Below are positions 38,201-51,600 of a DNA stretch of 64,000 nucleotides, piece by piece. This DNA comes from Daphnia pulex (Eukaryota; Arthropoda; Branchiopoda; Diplostraca; Daphniidae): NCBI RefSeq assembly GCF_021134715.1, contig NC_060024.1, forward strand, positions 11,160,001-11,224,000, given 5' to 3'. The position numbers and the translations under genes are program-made. Each line of letters opens with the position of its first letter. Position 1 is the first letter of the stretch. A model generated the notes under the pieces. That model ran no database searches, was not told the origin of the DNA, and saw only the letters and a list, made by a program, of their open reading frames with translations.

Positions 38201-39234
38201 TCGATAAATAAATCCAGTAATTATTAGTACGCGTGGAAAAAAAATGAAACGCTTTCGCGACAAGTTCTAAATGTGCGGTTACGGTATTCAAAATGGGACC
38301 AGTTTCCTGGGAATAGGGTTAAACAATGGATATTTGTAAGAAAAAAGAAACAAAAATCTTGTTAATCTTGTCGGCGATTCTTGCTCCCATCAAACTAATA
38401 ACGAATTAGGCCACCCCTTACAAGGATAATGCCGAGGAGAAGTTCACTTGTTATTGCACCATCTATGGAAAACTGGAAGCCTGTCTTTCTACGTAATGAG
38501 ACGCCTTCCAATAAGGATGCGAATGATGGCTCTCACAGAAGATTGCAAAATTTATTTATCGGGGTAACTGTAAAAAAAAAATCCTGCCAAAAAATAACAG
38601 GACTTCTGTATTAACAGCTGGTACGTACTCGAAAAAAATATATACGTATATATGTACCGTGGGCAAAATGCTAGCCAGATTCATTTGGATATCAATTAAG
38701 AAAAAGGTATATATATCTAAGCAATCTTGTAGCTTTCCATTTTCTTATTAGATAACTAAATTTATATACGTACGAGAAAAACCAATAATTCAAAAATCAA
38801 TGAATTACAGTGACTGAGCGACCATCACGTAAGCAATTGATAGCGTAAGAAATTTTTGAAATTATCAGACCAAAAGTCAACTTTTTTCACCAACTTCAAT
38901 TACACTTATCTAAAAACGTCGACATTTTTTGTTGTGCTGATTTTTTTACAATCATAATCAAATTCGAATCTCCCATGTTTTCGTTGAATAGAGTTATCTT
39001 CCGACAGCCAGGACTACTCGTAATGTTTTTCTCCAAGCTATTGAAACTCCCGTGGAAATCCCGTGAAACTCCCAATCGCAAGCGCACACGCATCATCATC
39101 CCCTTCCTGTAAATGAATCTACATCTCCAATATGGCAATATGTATACACACAATCTTGGCATCAAGGATACAAGACTCCAGGAAAAGAAAATCGTAGTTT
39201 CCTGACAGTTCGTTACCAATTTGACGACTGCTTT
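32230..39234. other. Long intergenic region, no gene recognised
   Basis: About 7 kb of AT-rich sequence with many poly-A/T runs and a C-run near 33281. Open frames up to 135 codons occur on both strands but lack domain motifs, signal peptides or flanking splice consistency. It separates block ii from block iii of the ABCG cluster and may hold upstream control elements of the chitin-binding gene. Confidence 0.5.
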
Positions 39235-39520
39235 TCGAAGCTATTCCTGTTACGCCGTCACATTACGGCAAAATTACATCACATAACCAATTTACTTGGC
39301 CTAGCGGTAAACATTTAAGTAAAAAAGAGAGAATTAAAAATTTGAGTTCAATTTTTTTAAAGACATGGAGAATTTCAAGCATAAAGAAACGCCCTGAAAG
39401 TCTGAACAAATTCGATCAAGAAAAGAGTCGAGGAAAGATCGTAACTGCGTGCTATGCTAGATGTTGACTAAAGTACGTTTCGCTACTCACATTGGTCGAT
39501 CTCTTCTATAGACTGGTGTA
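39235..39520 (+). pseudogene. ABCG fragment from the lineage of 8490-11184
   Basis: The stretch is colinear with 9985-10400: the end of exon 7, intron 7, most of exon 8 (RPESLNKFDQE) and the start of exon 9 (KVRFATHI). A deletion joins mid exon 8 directly to the last bases of intron 8, and exon 9 stops near 39520. From about 39533 it jumps to the same repeat that follows the intact gene. It is the left-hand remnant of block iii and cannot be expressed as a transporter. Confidence 0.88.
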
Positions 39521-39532
39521 ATAAATTTTTCG

Positions 39533-41522
39533 GCCACGAGAAACAGCTTCGACTTTGAAATTCAATCCCTTCAACATGCGCACCGGAAAACCAAACTGTC
39601 TTGTTCTAATTCTAAAAGGGCGAGTTTACGAGGAAGAAGTATGATTAAAAATTCACATGCCGTAGAGAGATGCACCAACTGCGTGACTGCGTCCTTAACC
39701 CCGAGAGAAATCAGTATGAAGTGCCGGTGTGGCAGCAAGACACTATTGGTGGAAAATTGTTCAAGCTTCACTTTTCTTCAAGTGTTTCAAGTTCAAATAT
39801 TTCTGAATTTGATTGTTTACTCACAGACAAAGTTGCGAGGTACGAAAACAGGCCTGATCTGCAGTTCGCTGCAGTCGTTCTGCACGTGTGCTATTTAATG
39901 AACCCTGACTCAGAAAAATAAAAAGGGCAAGGGAAAACAGTTTCAACCAACTGCATGGCACAGGAATAATCGTACTCCGTACTACATAACGATTTAAAAT
40001 CAACACCACCAAATTGTCAAACATGAAGAATACTCAATAGAGACGAATTTGTCCTACCTTTAAGCCTGGGAAATACAGCCAAGCATCCACAGGTACTCCA
40101 TGGCATCCACCACGTACTCCATCCACCAGGTTGAATCCAGCAGAAGGAATAGGTAAAAGGGAGTCCTCGTGAATACACCCACATTCACATGGGCGTACAC
40201 GAGGACATTACAAGAAAGGGGAATTGAAGAGATCCTTACTTTGGAAGTTTCTCCAATTAAACAGGATATGCTGTTTTATCTAAATAAAAAATGTCAACAA
40301 TGAGCTACGAAAAATATTTAAAGGAACCATAACAAGCAAGGAAGTTGAAAATAAGACAGCTGTAAACCAGGAGTATAACCTAATTGTAATAGAAGAATTG
40401 AAGGTTTCCATGAAATACACTGCATTTATACAAGTCATGCATCATCGTGCAAAATTTGGCAGGTCACATGCAGGTTAATAAAAGCTAACAAAAATTACTA
40501 CCTAAGCGATGACACAGTGATTGTTGCTAATGAAAGGAGATAATCAGTCAAACACTATGTCCAGCACAAGCAATAAAACTTTGCTGTTACGATGGCTGGC
40601 TCAGGACTCCAATCTGCACAGAGGAAAAGGTTACATAAAGTGTAAACAAACTGCCATGCATGGAAAAGGGGATAATAATGCTGGTCATAAGTAACAATTC
40701 ACAAACTTGGAAAAAGTTGAACTCTTCTATTTAAGCTTCCATTTTAGTCATCCCATTTTTATTCTGAGTATTTACCCGCCAAACACAAAACAGCATGGAG
40801 TGGAGAGCATGGAAAGCAGCGACATCAAAGTTGACTGACATGGCGATGACCACATTTTTGAAATTTTATTTTCGTACATCCACGTGACCACGTCCAAAAA
40901 GTGATCGTTCCGATTTTCTTTAAAATATTCTCCTTTTCGAAACTTGTATCTTGTATGTATCATGCTTTGATGCTTGTATAATTGTAAAAAACGAAAACGA
41001 ATAGCAGACAACACTAATCGTCTAATTAGCAATACTTAAGATATCGATTAGAAAAAATCGACCCCCCCCCCTTAAATCCAAACCCGCAAAAAAAGGATAA
41101 AAGCTGTTTTCTCCCCCTGCGCTCGACATCGCTGAACGCGTTTCAGATTATTTTATTACGTCATTGACAGAGGTCGAGACAAAATGACTAAAAGAAAAAT
41201 AAAAGGGGGAAAGGGATCGGAAAGAATCTTTTCCATGACAGGATTCAAATCTAGGAAAGCGATCGAACCCTTCCTTACCATGATGCAACCTTAATAATCA
41301 ATCCCCACCTCCATCCAATCCATCGTATTAACGTATCCGTAGTTTCGTTGAGATATTTTCTAAACAAATTAGGAAATAATAAATTCTATAAAATATTCAA
41401 TAGAATTTTGTATTCTGTTCTTCATTTTAGTTGTTTTTGTTGATTAACAAGGGATGGATTGTTCAACGAACTGAATTATTACACAAATGAATGAAGGGTG
41501 AAAAAGTAGAATAAAGGAATAA
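39533..41522. repeat. Intergenic repeat R, copy 3, plus 3' flank of pseudogene A
   Basis: Colinear with 11281 onward and with 18160-20003. The plus strand at 39670-39921 is open for 83 codons (YEVPVWQQDTIGGKLFKLHF and onward), while the same frame is interrupted in the other copies. The minus-strand piece seen in copy 2 is partly deleted near 40130. The right part (40700-41522) matches 19200-20003. No known domain is recognised. Confidence 0.65.
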
Positions 41523-42015
41523 CGGCTCAACGTATGTGCCGCAATTTGAAAAGCAACGCGAAATAGCCAGCCAATCGTACCACGATAAAACACATCAGCA
41601 TTCCAACTATAGCCAAGAAGTTGGAACTTTTGAGTCAAGTCGAATTGCTCCAAAAACTTGACGGGATATCGAAAATGGCAATACGATTGAAAGCAACTGA
41701 GCGGCGGACGCTCAGGCTAAATAGATGGCTAACATAGATCTTTCTAAACCGTAGTGTAAGAAACTGAGGTAGGTTATCCAGCTCAAGTAAGATGGAATAG
41801 CGTTAAATTTGAGCATGAAGCCCGATACTAGCAAGAAGTGAATGCAGCTGATTGGAGCAAAGTAGGAGGCTACTGGGATGTCAAACGCGGCACCGAAAAG
41901 CCGTCCGATGCCTTGTCCGACCATGGACATTGTGATTATAATGACTAGTAGCATACTGAAGCGTTGGTTACTCATGAAGAATGCGGGAATCAGATATACC
42001 TTAGGAAAGATTAGG
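41523..42015 (-). pseudogene. Pseudogene A: truncated exon 10
   Basis: The reverse strand matches exon 10 of gene A (20004-20605) from the stop region up to about 42015. It contains a frameshift and in-frame stop near 41716 (where ERPP should be), a loss of about a dozen bases near 41966, and an abrupt end. The other nine exons are absent. The region directly upstream on this strand belongs to gene B's 3' flank. Confidence 0.9.
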
Positions 42016-42098
42016 GTTAAAAAGCTCTGTAGTGAATTGACGGAATCCATCATGAATCATGATGCAATACGTCCGTAAGGATAAAGGTCACCAATCGT

Positions 42099-44775
42099 TC
42101 ACCGAACACTTTTCACCTTAAAACGCAAGAGAAAATAACCAGCGACCCGCATTACGACAAAGTAAACCAGCATTCCAACAACGCAGATTGAATAGGAACT
42201 GTGAGCCATGTCAAATTTCTCTAGAAATTTCTGAGGAAAACGAAAATGGCAGTAAGGTTCAGAACAATCGAGAGGTGGGCGGTCGTAATCGTAGATGGCT
42301 AACATGGATCCTTCGAAACCGTAGCGAAAGAAACTCACATAAGTCATCCAATTCATATAAGATGGAATGGATTTAAAATTGATGAAGAAACCGGCGAAAA
42401 GCAGAAAAGGAATGGCGAATGTTGGTGCCATGAAGGCAGCCGATTGGATATCAAAAACAGCGCCAACAACCAGCCCAATTCCTTGCCCTACCAGAGATGT
42501 AAAGATCGTGATGCACAGGAGCATACTGAAACGTTGTAAGCTTAGTGGTTGGCCAGTCATGAAATAGACAATCACCAAATAGACGGTAGGAAAAATAATC
42601 TGGAACGGGATGTCAGCCAGCAATTTGGCAAGATAATACGCTTTGAGGCTGTACCAATTATTCAAATGCTCTCGAATTAGCACTTTCCTCTCCAGCGGAA
42701 CTGTTTAGATAAAAAGAAAAACATTTTTCAAAATTGTTTCCTCAAATGAAAATATAACATGGGAGTTTATATACTTACAAGTGACGACAGTTGGCATCAC
42801 AGAAGTGAATACAATAAAAATTAGATTAAAGTAAAGCATTCCAGCGTTGTTGAGAGTGAATGCAGCGTCATTTCCAACTGCCTGATACAGCAGTCCGAAG
42901 AAGATACCGAAAAGAATGTGAGTAGTTAAGCGCACCTGAGTCAGCATCTGCGTCGTGAAATAGAAATAGGGTCCGTACAATGCAACAGTGTGGCCACTAA
43001 AGTGTATGGTGAAATCAGTAACTACCTTCTCTCTCCAAATTGATCGCCAAGTTCGTTCTAGCAGCACAGACACTTGAGTATGGAATGGTGTGGCATATGT
43101 CAGACGATTTTCCCTATTCTTCATCTTTTCAACGTCATCTTTGTTCTCATCCTCACACACGTCACCTATTTGACTTGATTTTTAGAACCACTTGAAAATA
43201 TTGAAATGATCAAGTATGATAATTACCTTGTATGTTATGGGAAGGCGTGGCAAGCGGAGAAATTGAAGGATCTTCGTAAATGATGAGACCATTCTTGATT
43301 CCAGATGTTAACTGAGGTAGAACGTCCCCGTATTCTCCTGAGGCCACATCTAATACTAGAGGTGAAGAAACGATTTGACTATTAAAATAATGATTTGAGC
43401 TTATGAGCCAAATATAACGCAAACAAACAAAATTACCAAAATCGGCTGGATTAGTATAACTGGGACAGTTTAGGTTGACTGTCTTTAGATAAGGTACTAA
43501 GGATCCAGGAGGTCCTTGGTAGATACAAGATCCACTTGCCACGATGTATAGGTGATCAAAATGGTCTAATAATCGTGAGCTTGGCTGATGAATGGTCGCC
43601 ACGACCTATATAAACAACAAAAAAAAAGGGTAATTTCTTTTCTTAAAATTAAACGTATTTAAAAAATATTACAGTTCGACCGCTTCTGGCTATTTCACGA
43701 AGTAAGGCCACACATTGCAGAGTTGACGAGCTATCCAGTCCGCTGCAGAGATAAACAAAAAATCAGCAATTAATGTTATGACTGTTGAATAATACAAAAT
43801 ATTACTGATTTTCTTTTATATGGATAAACCATTATATTTACCTGGTTGGTTCATCCAGAAATAAAATAGCAGGATTGTCAAATAATTCCACTCCGATAGA
43901 AAGCCTTTTGCATTGACCTCCAGACAAGCGGGAAATTCGAGTATGTTCGTTGTTTGATAGTCCTAATGTCTTCATAACCAGTTCTATCTATTAGAGCGGT
44001 AAAACATTAAATTATTACTTTAAACAGTTCAGCCAATTTTAAAATTTAATTTACATTTGACTTCTTTTCTACTTGAGACACCCCATTCCCTAGTTTCAGA
44101 TGAGCAGCAGCATTCATGTACTCTCCAACCGTTAAATTTTGTAATAGATGATCGTATTGTTCAATGTAAGCCGATTGTTTACGGAACATTTTTAAATTCC
44201 TTTCGACACCATTCAGATTGACTCGTCCATCTACTCCAATAGCCCTATTTAAAAAGAATCTTATTATTAACTCCTGCTGTTCAACAATGCTCACTGGTTA
44301 TAAGCATACTTGAAACCGGCTAAAATATTCATCAAAGAAGATTTTCCCGCTCCAGACGGTCCTAGAATAGCCGTAAGTTGGCCGGACTTGAAGGTCCCGT
44401 TCATTTGATGTAAAATGTTTTTGACATTTTTTCCTAGCAACACAGCATACTGTCAAATTACCTTTATTGAATTTTATATTTTAATACAAGTTTAAAGTAT
44501 TTAAGTTTAACAGGGTGTAAGCTACATGAGTGTAAGTTCTTACATGGATGGAGGAGTGCTCTTACATGCATAGAGCAATAACAATAGGTTTTGCTGGAAT
44601 CGAGAAACAAATTTCTAAACCAATCAGAACATTGAAATAATTGCTAATGAATTATTAAATACTAATTACCCTTGCCAACAGTGTAACCAATGTCATGGAA
44701 GGTAAGATCCAATGGGACATTTGTTTGGTTTTGAGTTGTTAGACGACACATTTCTAATTTTACTGCAACATCCAT
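42099..44775 (-). CDS. ABCG half-transporter 'B', 614 aa, 10 exons
   Basis: Exons: 44775-44670, 44433-44310, 44244-44055, 43987-43842, 43742-43673, 43605-43437, 43355-43227, 43165-43026, 42947-42779, 42700-42099; total 1845 nt. The start [12 protein letters not shown] precedes [22 protein letters not shown] acceptor lies just upstream, suggesting a 5' UTR intron. Walker A is GPSGAGKSS near 60-68. The signature is [13 protein letters not shown]; the canonical Gln is present where every other copy read here has Glu. Then [27 protein letters not shown] and the TMD with [17 protein letters not shown] and Cys pair [10 protein letters not shown] dead copy lies at 24016-26088. Function by family: ATP-driven lipid or xenobiotic export as a dimer. 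Confidence 0.94.
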
Positions 44776-45818
44776 TTCTGGTTCCTAATGGAATGAAACA
44801 ACTGGTCAATCGTAACGAAATATCGACGATGGGCGGATAATTTATTTTACCCTAGCATGAGCAAAAAGTGAAAAATTAAGCTTATAGTAAAATAGTTTAG
44901 TGAAGGGTGAAGCTCATTCTTAAATGCAGTTACCTCGACAATCGTGGATACTAAGTAGAGCCTGATTCAACCCGCTTCACTTTTCTTATTTCAAATTGCA
45001 GAGTGCACACACAATCATCAAACTTGCATAAGTAAACTTAGTAACTGACTGACAGTCTAACAGCAAAATAGAAGTAAGGGTCTGATTTAGTGATTCTGTT
45101 GTTTTTCTGTTTTCTCTGCCACCTAGTGACCAAAAACTAAACTATGGGGTGAAGACATTTCTTACTAGTTACTATCAAATTCAAAATGAAAATGTAAGCT
45201 AAACTAAATAAGGTACTCGAAGTCGAAGGGCTGTTTATGATTTTTATTAAAAAATAAAATGAAATAAAAATAGGATATAACTTTCAATAACTCGCTAATG
45301 GCCATATTATGGCTGCATAAAACTGTAATTGTAACTTTGTAAGCCTGTAACAACTAACAACAGATAAAGACCCTCTCGACCACAGAAATGGTCTTAATGA
45401 ATGCCTGTAATTCTATCAATAAATATTAGTCAAAAATAAATCAAGCATGAAAAATTTAATTACAATACTCAAGATACTTGTATGAAACACCAATGTATGG
45501 AACACAAAAAAAACGCTGTTCTTGCCGTTGTTGGAGATAGTCTGTGCTGGGAAATTGGATCTTAATGATAATCAAAAACTAGGAATCCGCGGGTACTCCC
45601 GTTATCGTTGAGCACAAGGATTATTAGTAGGAATCGGTTGAATCCGCATAACGACCCAAACCGAATGGTTAAAGCCCATTTTATCTCATAGAAAAGATTC
45701 CAGTTCGACTCAAAATATTTTCCTTTATAATGAATAACCAGTGATGTAGTTGCCGTTTATCGAGCTGTACTGTAGTAACAATATAGTATGACAAAAGTAA
45801 AGTAGAAAAGAAGTTGCT
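44776..45818. promoter_or_regulatory. Spacer between genes B and C
   Basis: Contains the promoter and 5' UTR of gene B (minus strand) and the 3' flank of gene C. The first part resembles 26100-26440 next to pseudogene B. No gene or RNA is recognised. Confidence 0.45.
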
Positions 45819-48606
45819 TCAACGCACATGCCTAAGTTTGAAACTCAAGGCAAAATAGGCACCCACTCGTATTACAACGAATGACACCAGCATTCCAACA
45901 AGAGCCAAGTAATACGAACTGTGTGTCAAATCAAATTGTTCTAAAAACTTGATGGGGTATCGAAAATGGCAGTAATCTTGATAGCAGCCGAGAGGCGGAC
46001 GATCAACAGTGTATAAGGATAACATGGATCCCTCGAAACCGTAGTGAAGGAAACTGAGGTACGTTATCCAGCTCAAGTAAGTTGGAATAGCGTTAAATTT
46101 GAGTACGAAACCCGATACTAACAAGAACGGAATGCAGCTGATTGGTGCAAAGTAGGAGGCTACTGGGATGTCAAACGCGGCGCCGAAAAACAGTCCGATG
46201 CCTTGACCGACTAGTGCCATAGAAATCAAGATGCCCAGTAGCATGCTGAAACTTCCTATGCACAACGGCTGGTTACTCATAAAGTATAGGGGGATTAAAT
46301 ATAAAGTAGGAAAGACTATCTGAAACGGAATGTCGGCCAGCGTTTTGGCAAGGTAGTACGCTTTGAGACTGTACCATTGGTTTAAATGTTCCCGAACCAG
46401 TACCTCCCTCTCGAGTGTAACTGTAATAAAGGAATTCATTAAATATTGTTACTCGCTTGATTTGTAAATAAATGATTGACTTACAAGTCAGAAATGTTGG
46501 CATCATGGCTACGTATAAAATAAAAATTAGACTAAAAAAAATCATGCCGGCGTTGTTGAATATATCGTCGGCGTCGTCCCCGATCTGCCAATACAACATG
46601 CCCATCAAAAAGGAAATACAAACGTGGAGAGTGAGACGCATTGTTGTCAGAATCTGCGTATCACGAAAGGAATGAAATGCCAGATTTATTGATTTGCTGA
46701 GAAAACACTAAAAATATAATAGTACCTTTTCTCTCCAAATGGTTCGCCAAGTTCGTCCAAGTAGAATAGAAACTTGATAATGAAACGGTGCGCCGTACAT
46801 TAGCCCATCCTTATTCTTTCCTTTTTTTTCTTTTTTCTTCGAGTTGCCGTCCAACATAATGTCGAATTCGTCCTCTTCGTAAAATCCAGTGTCTAATAAA
46901 AGATTTTTTTAAATTTCCAACAGATGCAGTCGATAAAACAATTAAATTTGAATATTACCATGGCTGAGTGCAGGCGACGCTAAAATCGCTGGCGAATTTT
47001 CGTGGAAAATCCGACGACCATTTTCAATTCCAGAAACCAGTCTGGGTAGAACGTCACCATACTCTCCAGAAGCCACATCAATCGCTATTAGAGACAATGT
47101 ACTGTGAATCATTTTGAAATCTTTTTCTGGACAATTCTCCATTACAAAAACCTAATTACCAAAATCTGTCGGATTGTGGTGATTAGGGCAGTCCAAATTC
47201 ATCGTCTGGAGATAAGGGACTAAGGAATCCACAGGTCCCTGATACATGCACGATCCTCCTGCTACAATATAAAGGTGATCAAATAGATCTAGTAACCGTG
47301 AATTTGGCTGATGAATCGTGGCGACTACCTGTCGTGAAAACAATGGGTCATTCGAAAGTGTGCAACATTTTTTAAAATCAAATCTTTTAGATTTTACCGT
47401 GCGACCGCTTCTGGCGATATCACGCAATAGCGACACGCACTGCAAACTCGATGAGCTGTCCAACCCACTATTTCAAGAAAACAAATGTTTCATCATTGTA
47501 AAAGAAAAATCTTATGGGATGATACATTGCAATTAGTTTTCAATGGGAACGGATTATATTGATGCGCTGACAAGAGGCTACAGTAAACATGATAAATACT
47601 TGTTTTTGTAAAGCTTTGAAAATCTAGACTGATTGTATCACAAAAGGACAATGTCCTTCTTTTTTAAAGCATTTTTGACAGTTTTATCTTGTTACCTGGT
47701 CGGTTCATCCAGAAATAAAATGGCAGGATTATCAATTAATTCCAGTCCTATAGACAATCTTTTGCATTCACCACCGGATAAGCATTTCACTCTTGTTTTT
47801 TTAGTATTCGTTAGTCCTAATGTTTTCAGAATTTGCTCAATCTGTCAAGAGACCATCCACGTTTGATTCTTTCCTTTCGAAAATAAAAGTTCCAAAAACA
47901 TTTTACTTACCGTGGATTTCTTTTCCTTGTCGGAAACTTTGTTTCCTAATTTCAAATGGGCCGCGGCAGTCATGTACTCATCGACAGTCAAGTTTTTCAA
48001 AAGATGATCTTGCTGTGTTACGTACGCTGACTGCTTGCGGAAAGTTTTGAACTTCCGTTTTGCTCCATTTACGTCAACTCGGCCTTCTATTCCACTTTTC
48101 CTATTGTACAGTTCGTATGTCGTTCAATCATGCACTATAGAATGTGAATTTTAAGTATCAGCTTACTTTAAGCCTGCTAAAATGTTCATGAGCGAAGTTT
48201 TTCCTGCTCCAGACGGCCCTAGAATGGCGGTTAGATGTCCAGATTTGAAGGAACCACTTATTTGGTGTAAAATGTGCTTTGCTTTTTTCCCTAGAAATCA
48301 ATAAAGACATTCAATTATTTCAGAAAAACGTTGGATCACTCACTGACTAGCAATAGCATGGACATTGATAAACGTGCATCGTTTACTCATTCGGAAAATA
48401 AATAGACCCGAAATCTCGTTTAGCCTAAGCACACTCATTATGGCAAGTAATAAACAACAACTTTAAATATTCGCTATTTTATCATATTTACCTTTTCCCG
48501 TGGTATAACTTAAATTGCGAAAAGTCAGATCGAATGACGCCCCCTCTTGGTACTTTCGAGTCGATGACGTCCCTGGATTCCACTCATTAAACTTAACCGA
48601 TTGCAT
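45819..48606 (-). CDS. ABCG half-transporter 'C', 625 aa, 10 exons
   Basis: Exons: 48606-48492, 48290-48167, 48100-47911, 47841-47696, 47467-47398, 47328-47160, 47084-46959, 46892-46726, 46653-46485, 46420-45819; total 1878 nt. The start [15 protein letters not shown] leads to [15 protein letters not shown]. Walker [10 protein letters not shown] is near 63-71, with signature [43 protein letters not shown] (Asn replaces the usual first Ser) and [20 protein letters not shown] with Cys pair GCYQDYCHF. The exon 8 linker is lysine-rich (KKKGKNKDG type). It is closest to gene A, including an essentially identical intron 9. It lies downstream of no operon; each gene has its own flanks. Only a 135-bp fragment of the duplicate remains at 26489. 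Confidence 0.94.
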
Positions 48607-51600
48607 TTTTAATTTTTCACGGCAGAAAGGTTTTGTCAGTCACAATTAAAACAAAAAGACGTCACGCATATTACTTTATCGGAATACTAAACTCGTAAAC
48701 TGCATAAATCGCAAAACCATGGATGAATTCGGCGCTGTTCGATAAACCAAGTACTCACTATGGCAGCAGCACGATTGGCATTAAAATACGGGAACTGATT
48801 TTAAAAAAGCCTCATCGACACTATAACAACTCAATAAATGTTGATGAAAACCCAATCAGGAAATGGTTGCCCAATTTTTTGTTTGTGGAAATGAATCAAA
48901 TTGAAACTGATCGTGAAAATACACAGCTCCCTTTTAATACGAAGAACGACAGCCGAATGATTTCTGTCTAGCCAGATCCAAATACATCGATTACATTGCC
49001 AAGCCGGTCGTTTTAAAGGTGATCGACACTTTTCCGTTATCAGTCGGGAGCGCAAACAATAATTCATATCTAAAAACATAATAAGATAAAGGATGACGTA
49101 AGAATTAAATGATAACAGGTTATTTTGTAGCTGGCTATGGCCAGAGTTGGCTATGCCTATCACGTATGTTCTACAGACTGGGCCCACCCATTCACTAATT
49201 TTGTGAATTCTTAGTTGCGTTTCGCGTTCGGTATAAGAGAAGTAGGGGAGAGGAAGCTAGTGGTCAGATCAGGATCATTTTTGGGGAATTAATCAAAAGT
49301 TTCCTTTTTCACTTTAGAGTAACCGAATTACAATGAAAAGATACCGATTTTAATTCCATACGTAGTGATCGGAATGTTGTTCCATTGTAAACACAAAAAA
49401 AAAAAAATCTCAAGCCAGGCCACCTTGTCCCATCTAAAAGATAAGTTGATGGGACGTGTGGCGTTGGCTTGTGCTTTGTTATTGATTTTAATATGAACTA
49501 TCTTGACCATGTCTCAAGGTGACACAATCAGGATAAATTAGATCAGGGAATCATGCTTTGGTTGTCTAGCAAATAAGAAGTAGTCTCTATATGATTTTTC
49601 TTATCCTACTGCAATCCTTATCCTATCCTAGCTCAATAAAAAAGTATGAATACACAAGACTTACTTGATTTTGACTTCAAGATGATTTTGTGAGGGTATA
49701 CCTCTATACCAGCCAATAAAGATGATATTGAAGAACATTTGGGCTGAAAACGTTCACATGGCATGGACTCTGGTTAAACAAATTTCCATTAAATTCACTA
49801 GATAATTGAGTATGGAAAACAATCAATTTGTGGGTTACCATTTAATCTTGTAGTCTGCAATAGAAAAGGTTGAATCACTATAGATTTCAGCTTCTGTCAT
49901 ACAACATGTCGGCAGACTCCATTACACTGACATGGACCATTTCAGCTACTTGGTCTACTTCCCATCCATACTTATGTAATTAGTATAGACAACAAGCTGT
50001 CACAAAGGATTTATTATTAAAATTAAATTGTGATTTTTTCGTATCCAATTCAAAACCCACTATGAACAAAGAACACATCTACTTGCCAGACAACTTGACC
50101 CAATCAATTTCAGCCAACTTACCCCAAAGGGCATTTTCTAATACAAACACAAATTATACTCTTAAAATAAGCCTAATGATGCTAACTTTACCTTTCTGCC
50201 TTCAAAAGAAAGAGACAAGGACCACACACTTTAGATTCAAGGAGCATGCTTTAAAAACAACATTATACTATGAATAAAGCAAAAAGCCCTGCAGGGTTAA
50301 AAAATAATGTTTGCTGCAACTTCTGTTTGCTGCGTCGTAGCTTTTTGAAATTTTGTCTGGGAAACTGGGAATTAAGTGTGGCTTCGTTTTAGCCTCGGCT
50401 TACGTAAACCTGCAGAGTCATCAAGTAAATGACTCTGGCCTCGGTAATACTGCAGTGGTAAACACAAGAATAAGGATCGATGCACATACGCATCAGCGCC
50501 TTAAATTAAATTGTTAGAACAGATCGATAAATTACATCTAAGAAGCTAGTGGATCTATCGGAAAGAAGAATTTGAGTCTGATGAAATCTAGTTTGCGAAA
50601 ATGGGTAACAACCAACAATAACGGAATATTTCTAATTACAGCTCTGCAAAATTCAGGAAGAGTGCACGATAACAAGATAAAGGTCCATTTTAATCAGGAC
50701 ATAATTAATGTAATAGCAGGGGAATGGATAATTGATGGAATTGGACGCGCATTACCAGAGACATCAACCTGTTTCTAGGGAACAGCAGTGCTGAAAAGAA
50801 ATACGAAAGGGCTTGGGAGATCCATTATTTCCTGGTATCAAGTTAATAAAAGTGCTCTTATGAGAAGTATAATGCCCTTATATGTATTTCTGCTTGTTTA
50901 AACCCTGCTATACAACGCTATCGTTGCCAGCTGCGTACCTCTGGGATACTTCAATAACTTAGATGATGCCAACGAACCTTGGAATAAGACGATAAATGCG
51001 CACCACAAAAAGGAACGTGCCAACCGTAAGGAATTTCTATTTAATTTTCTCATCAGCCATGAATTTTATTTCTTTAGTCAGGTATAAGTCTACACGCTCA
51101 GCCACTTTTATTTCCTCTTTTTTTTAACATCTATAATTTGAAATCTCTGATGATTCATGTCCCTTCGTGGCAAGTTAAAATGCCAAAGTCGATCTATAAT
51201 CTATATGGCCAGCACGGACACAATCGTCCCGGGCCGCGAGGTTCCCTCTTTATCATAGCCAATATCTCGCCGTTGTGATTTACGATTGGTCACGTTCATA
51301 ATAAATTCGGATTCGCTCTTCTGAGCCGAATTTATATCCTTTGCGTTTAGCCAACAAGAGGCCGTGCAAGGAAAAAAAAAGTATGGAACGCACAAAGACT
51401 CCCATCTTGCCCTTTTCCGTATTGAACTATTAGTTTCATCGTTTTTAATTGATTTAACTTTCATGCGATAGTTTTGATATTTGACGAATAACGCAGAGCA
51501 AAGCTGAAATACCGAAATATTGCATGCAATTGGTGTTCTGACTGATCGAAATAACACGTGATATTTTATTGTTTTATGAGTTTAAGTGCATCAGCTTGCC

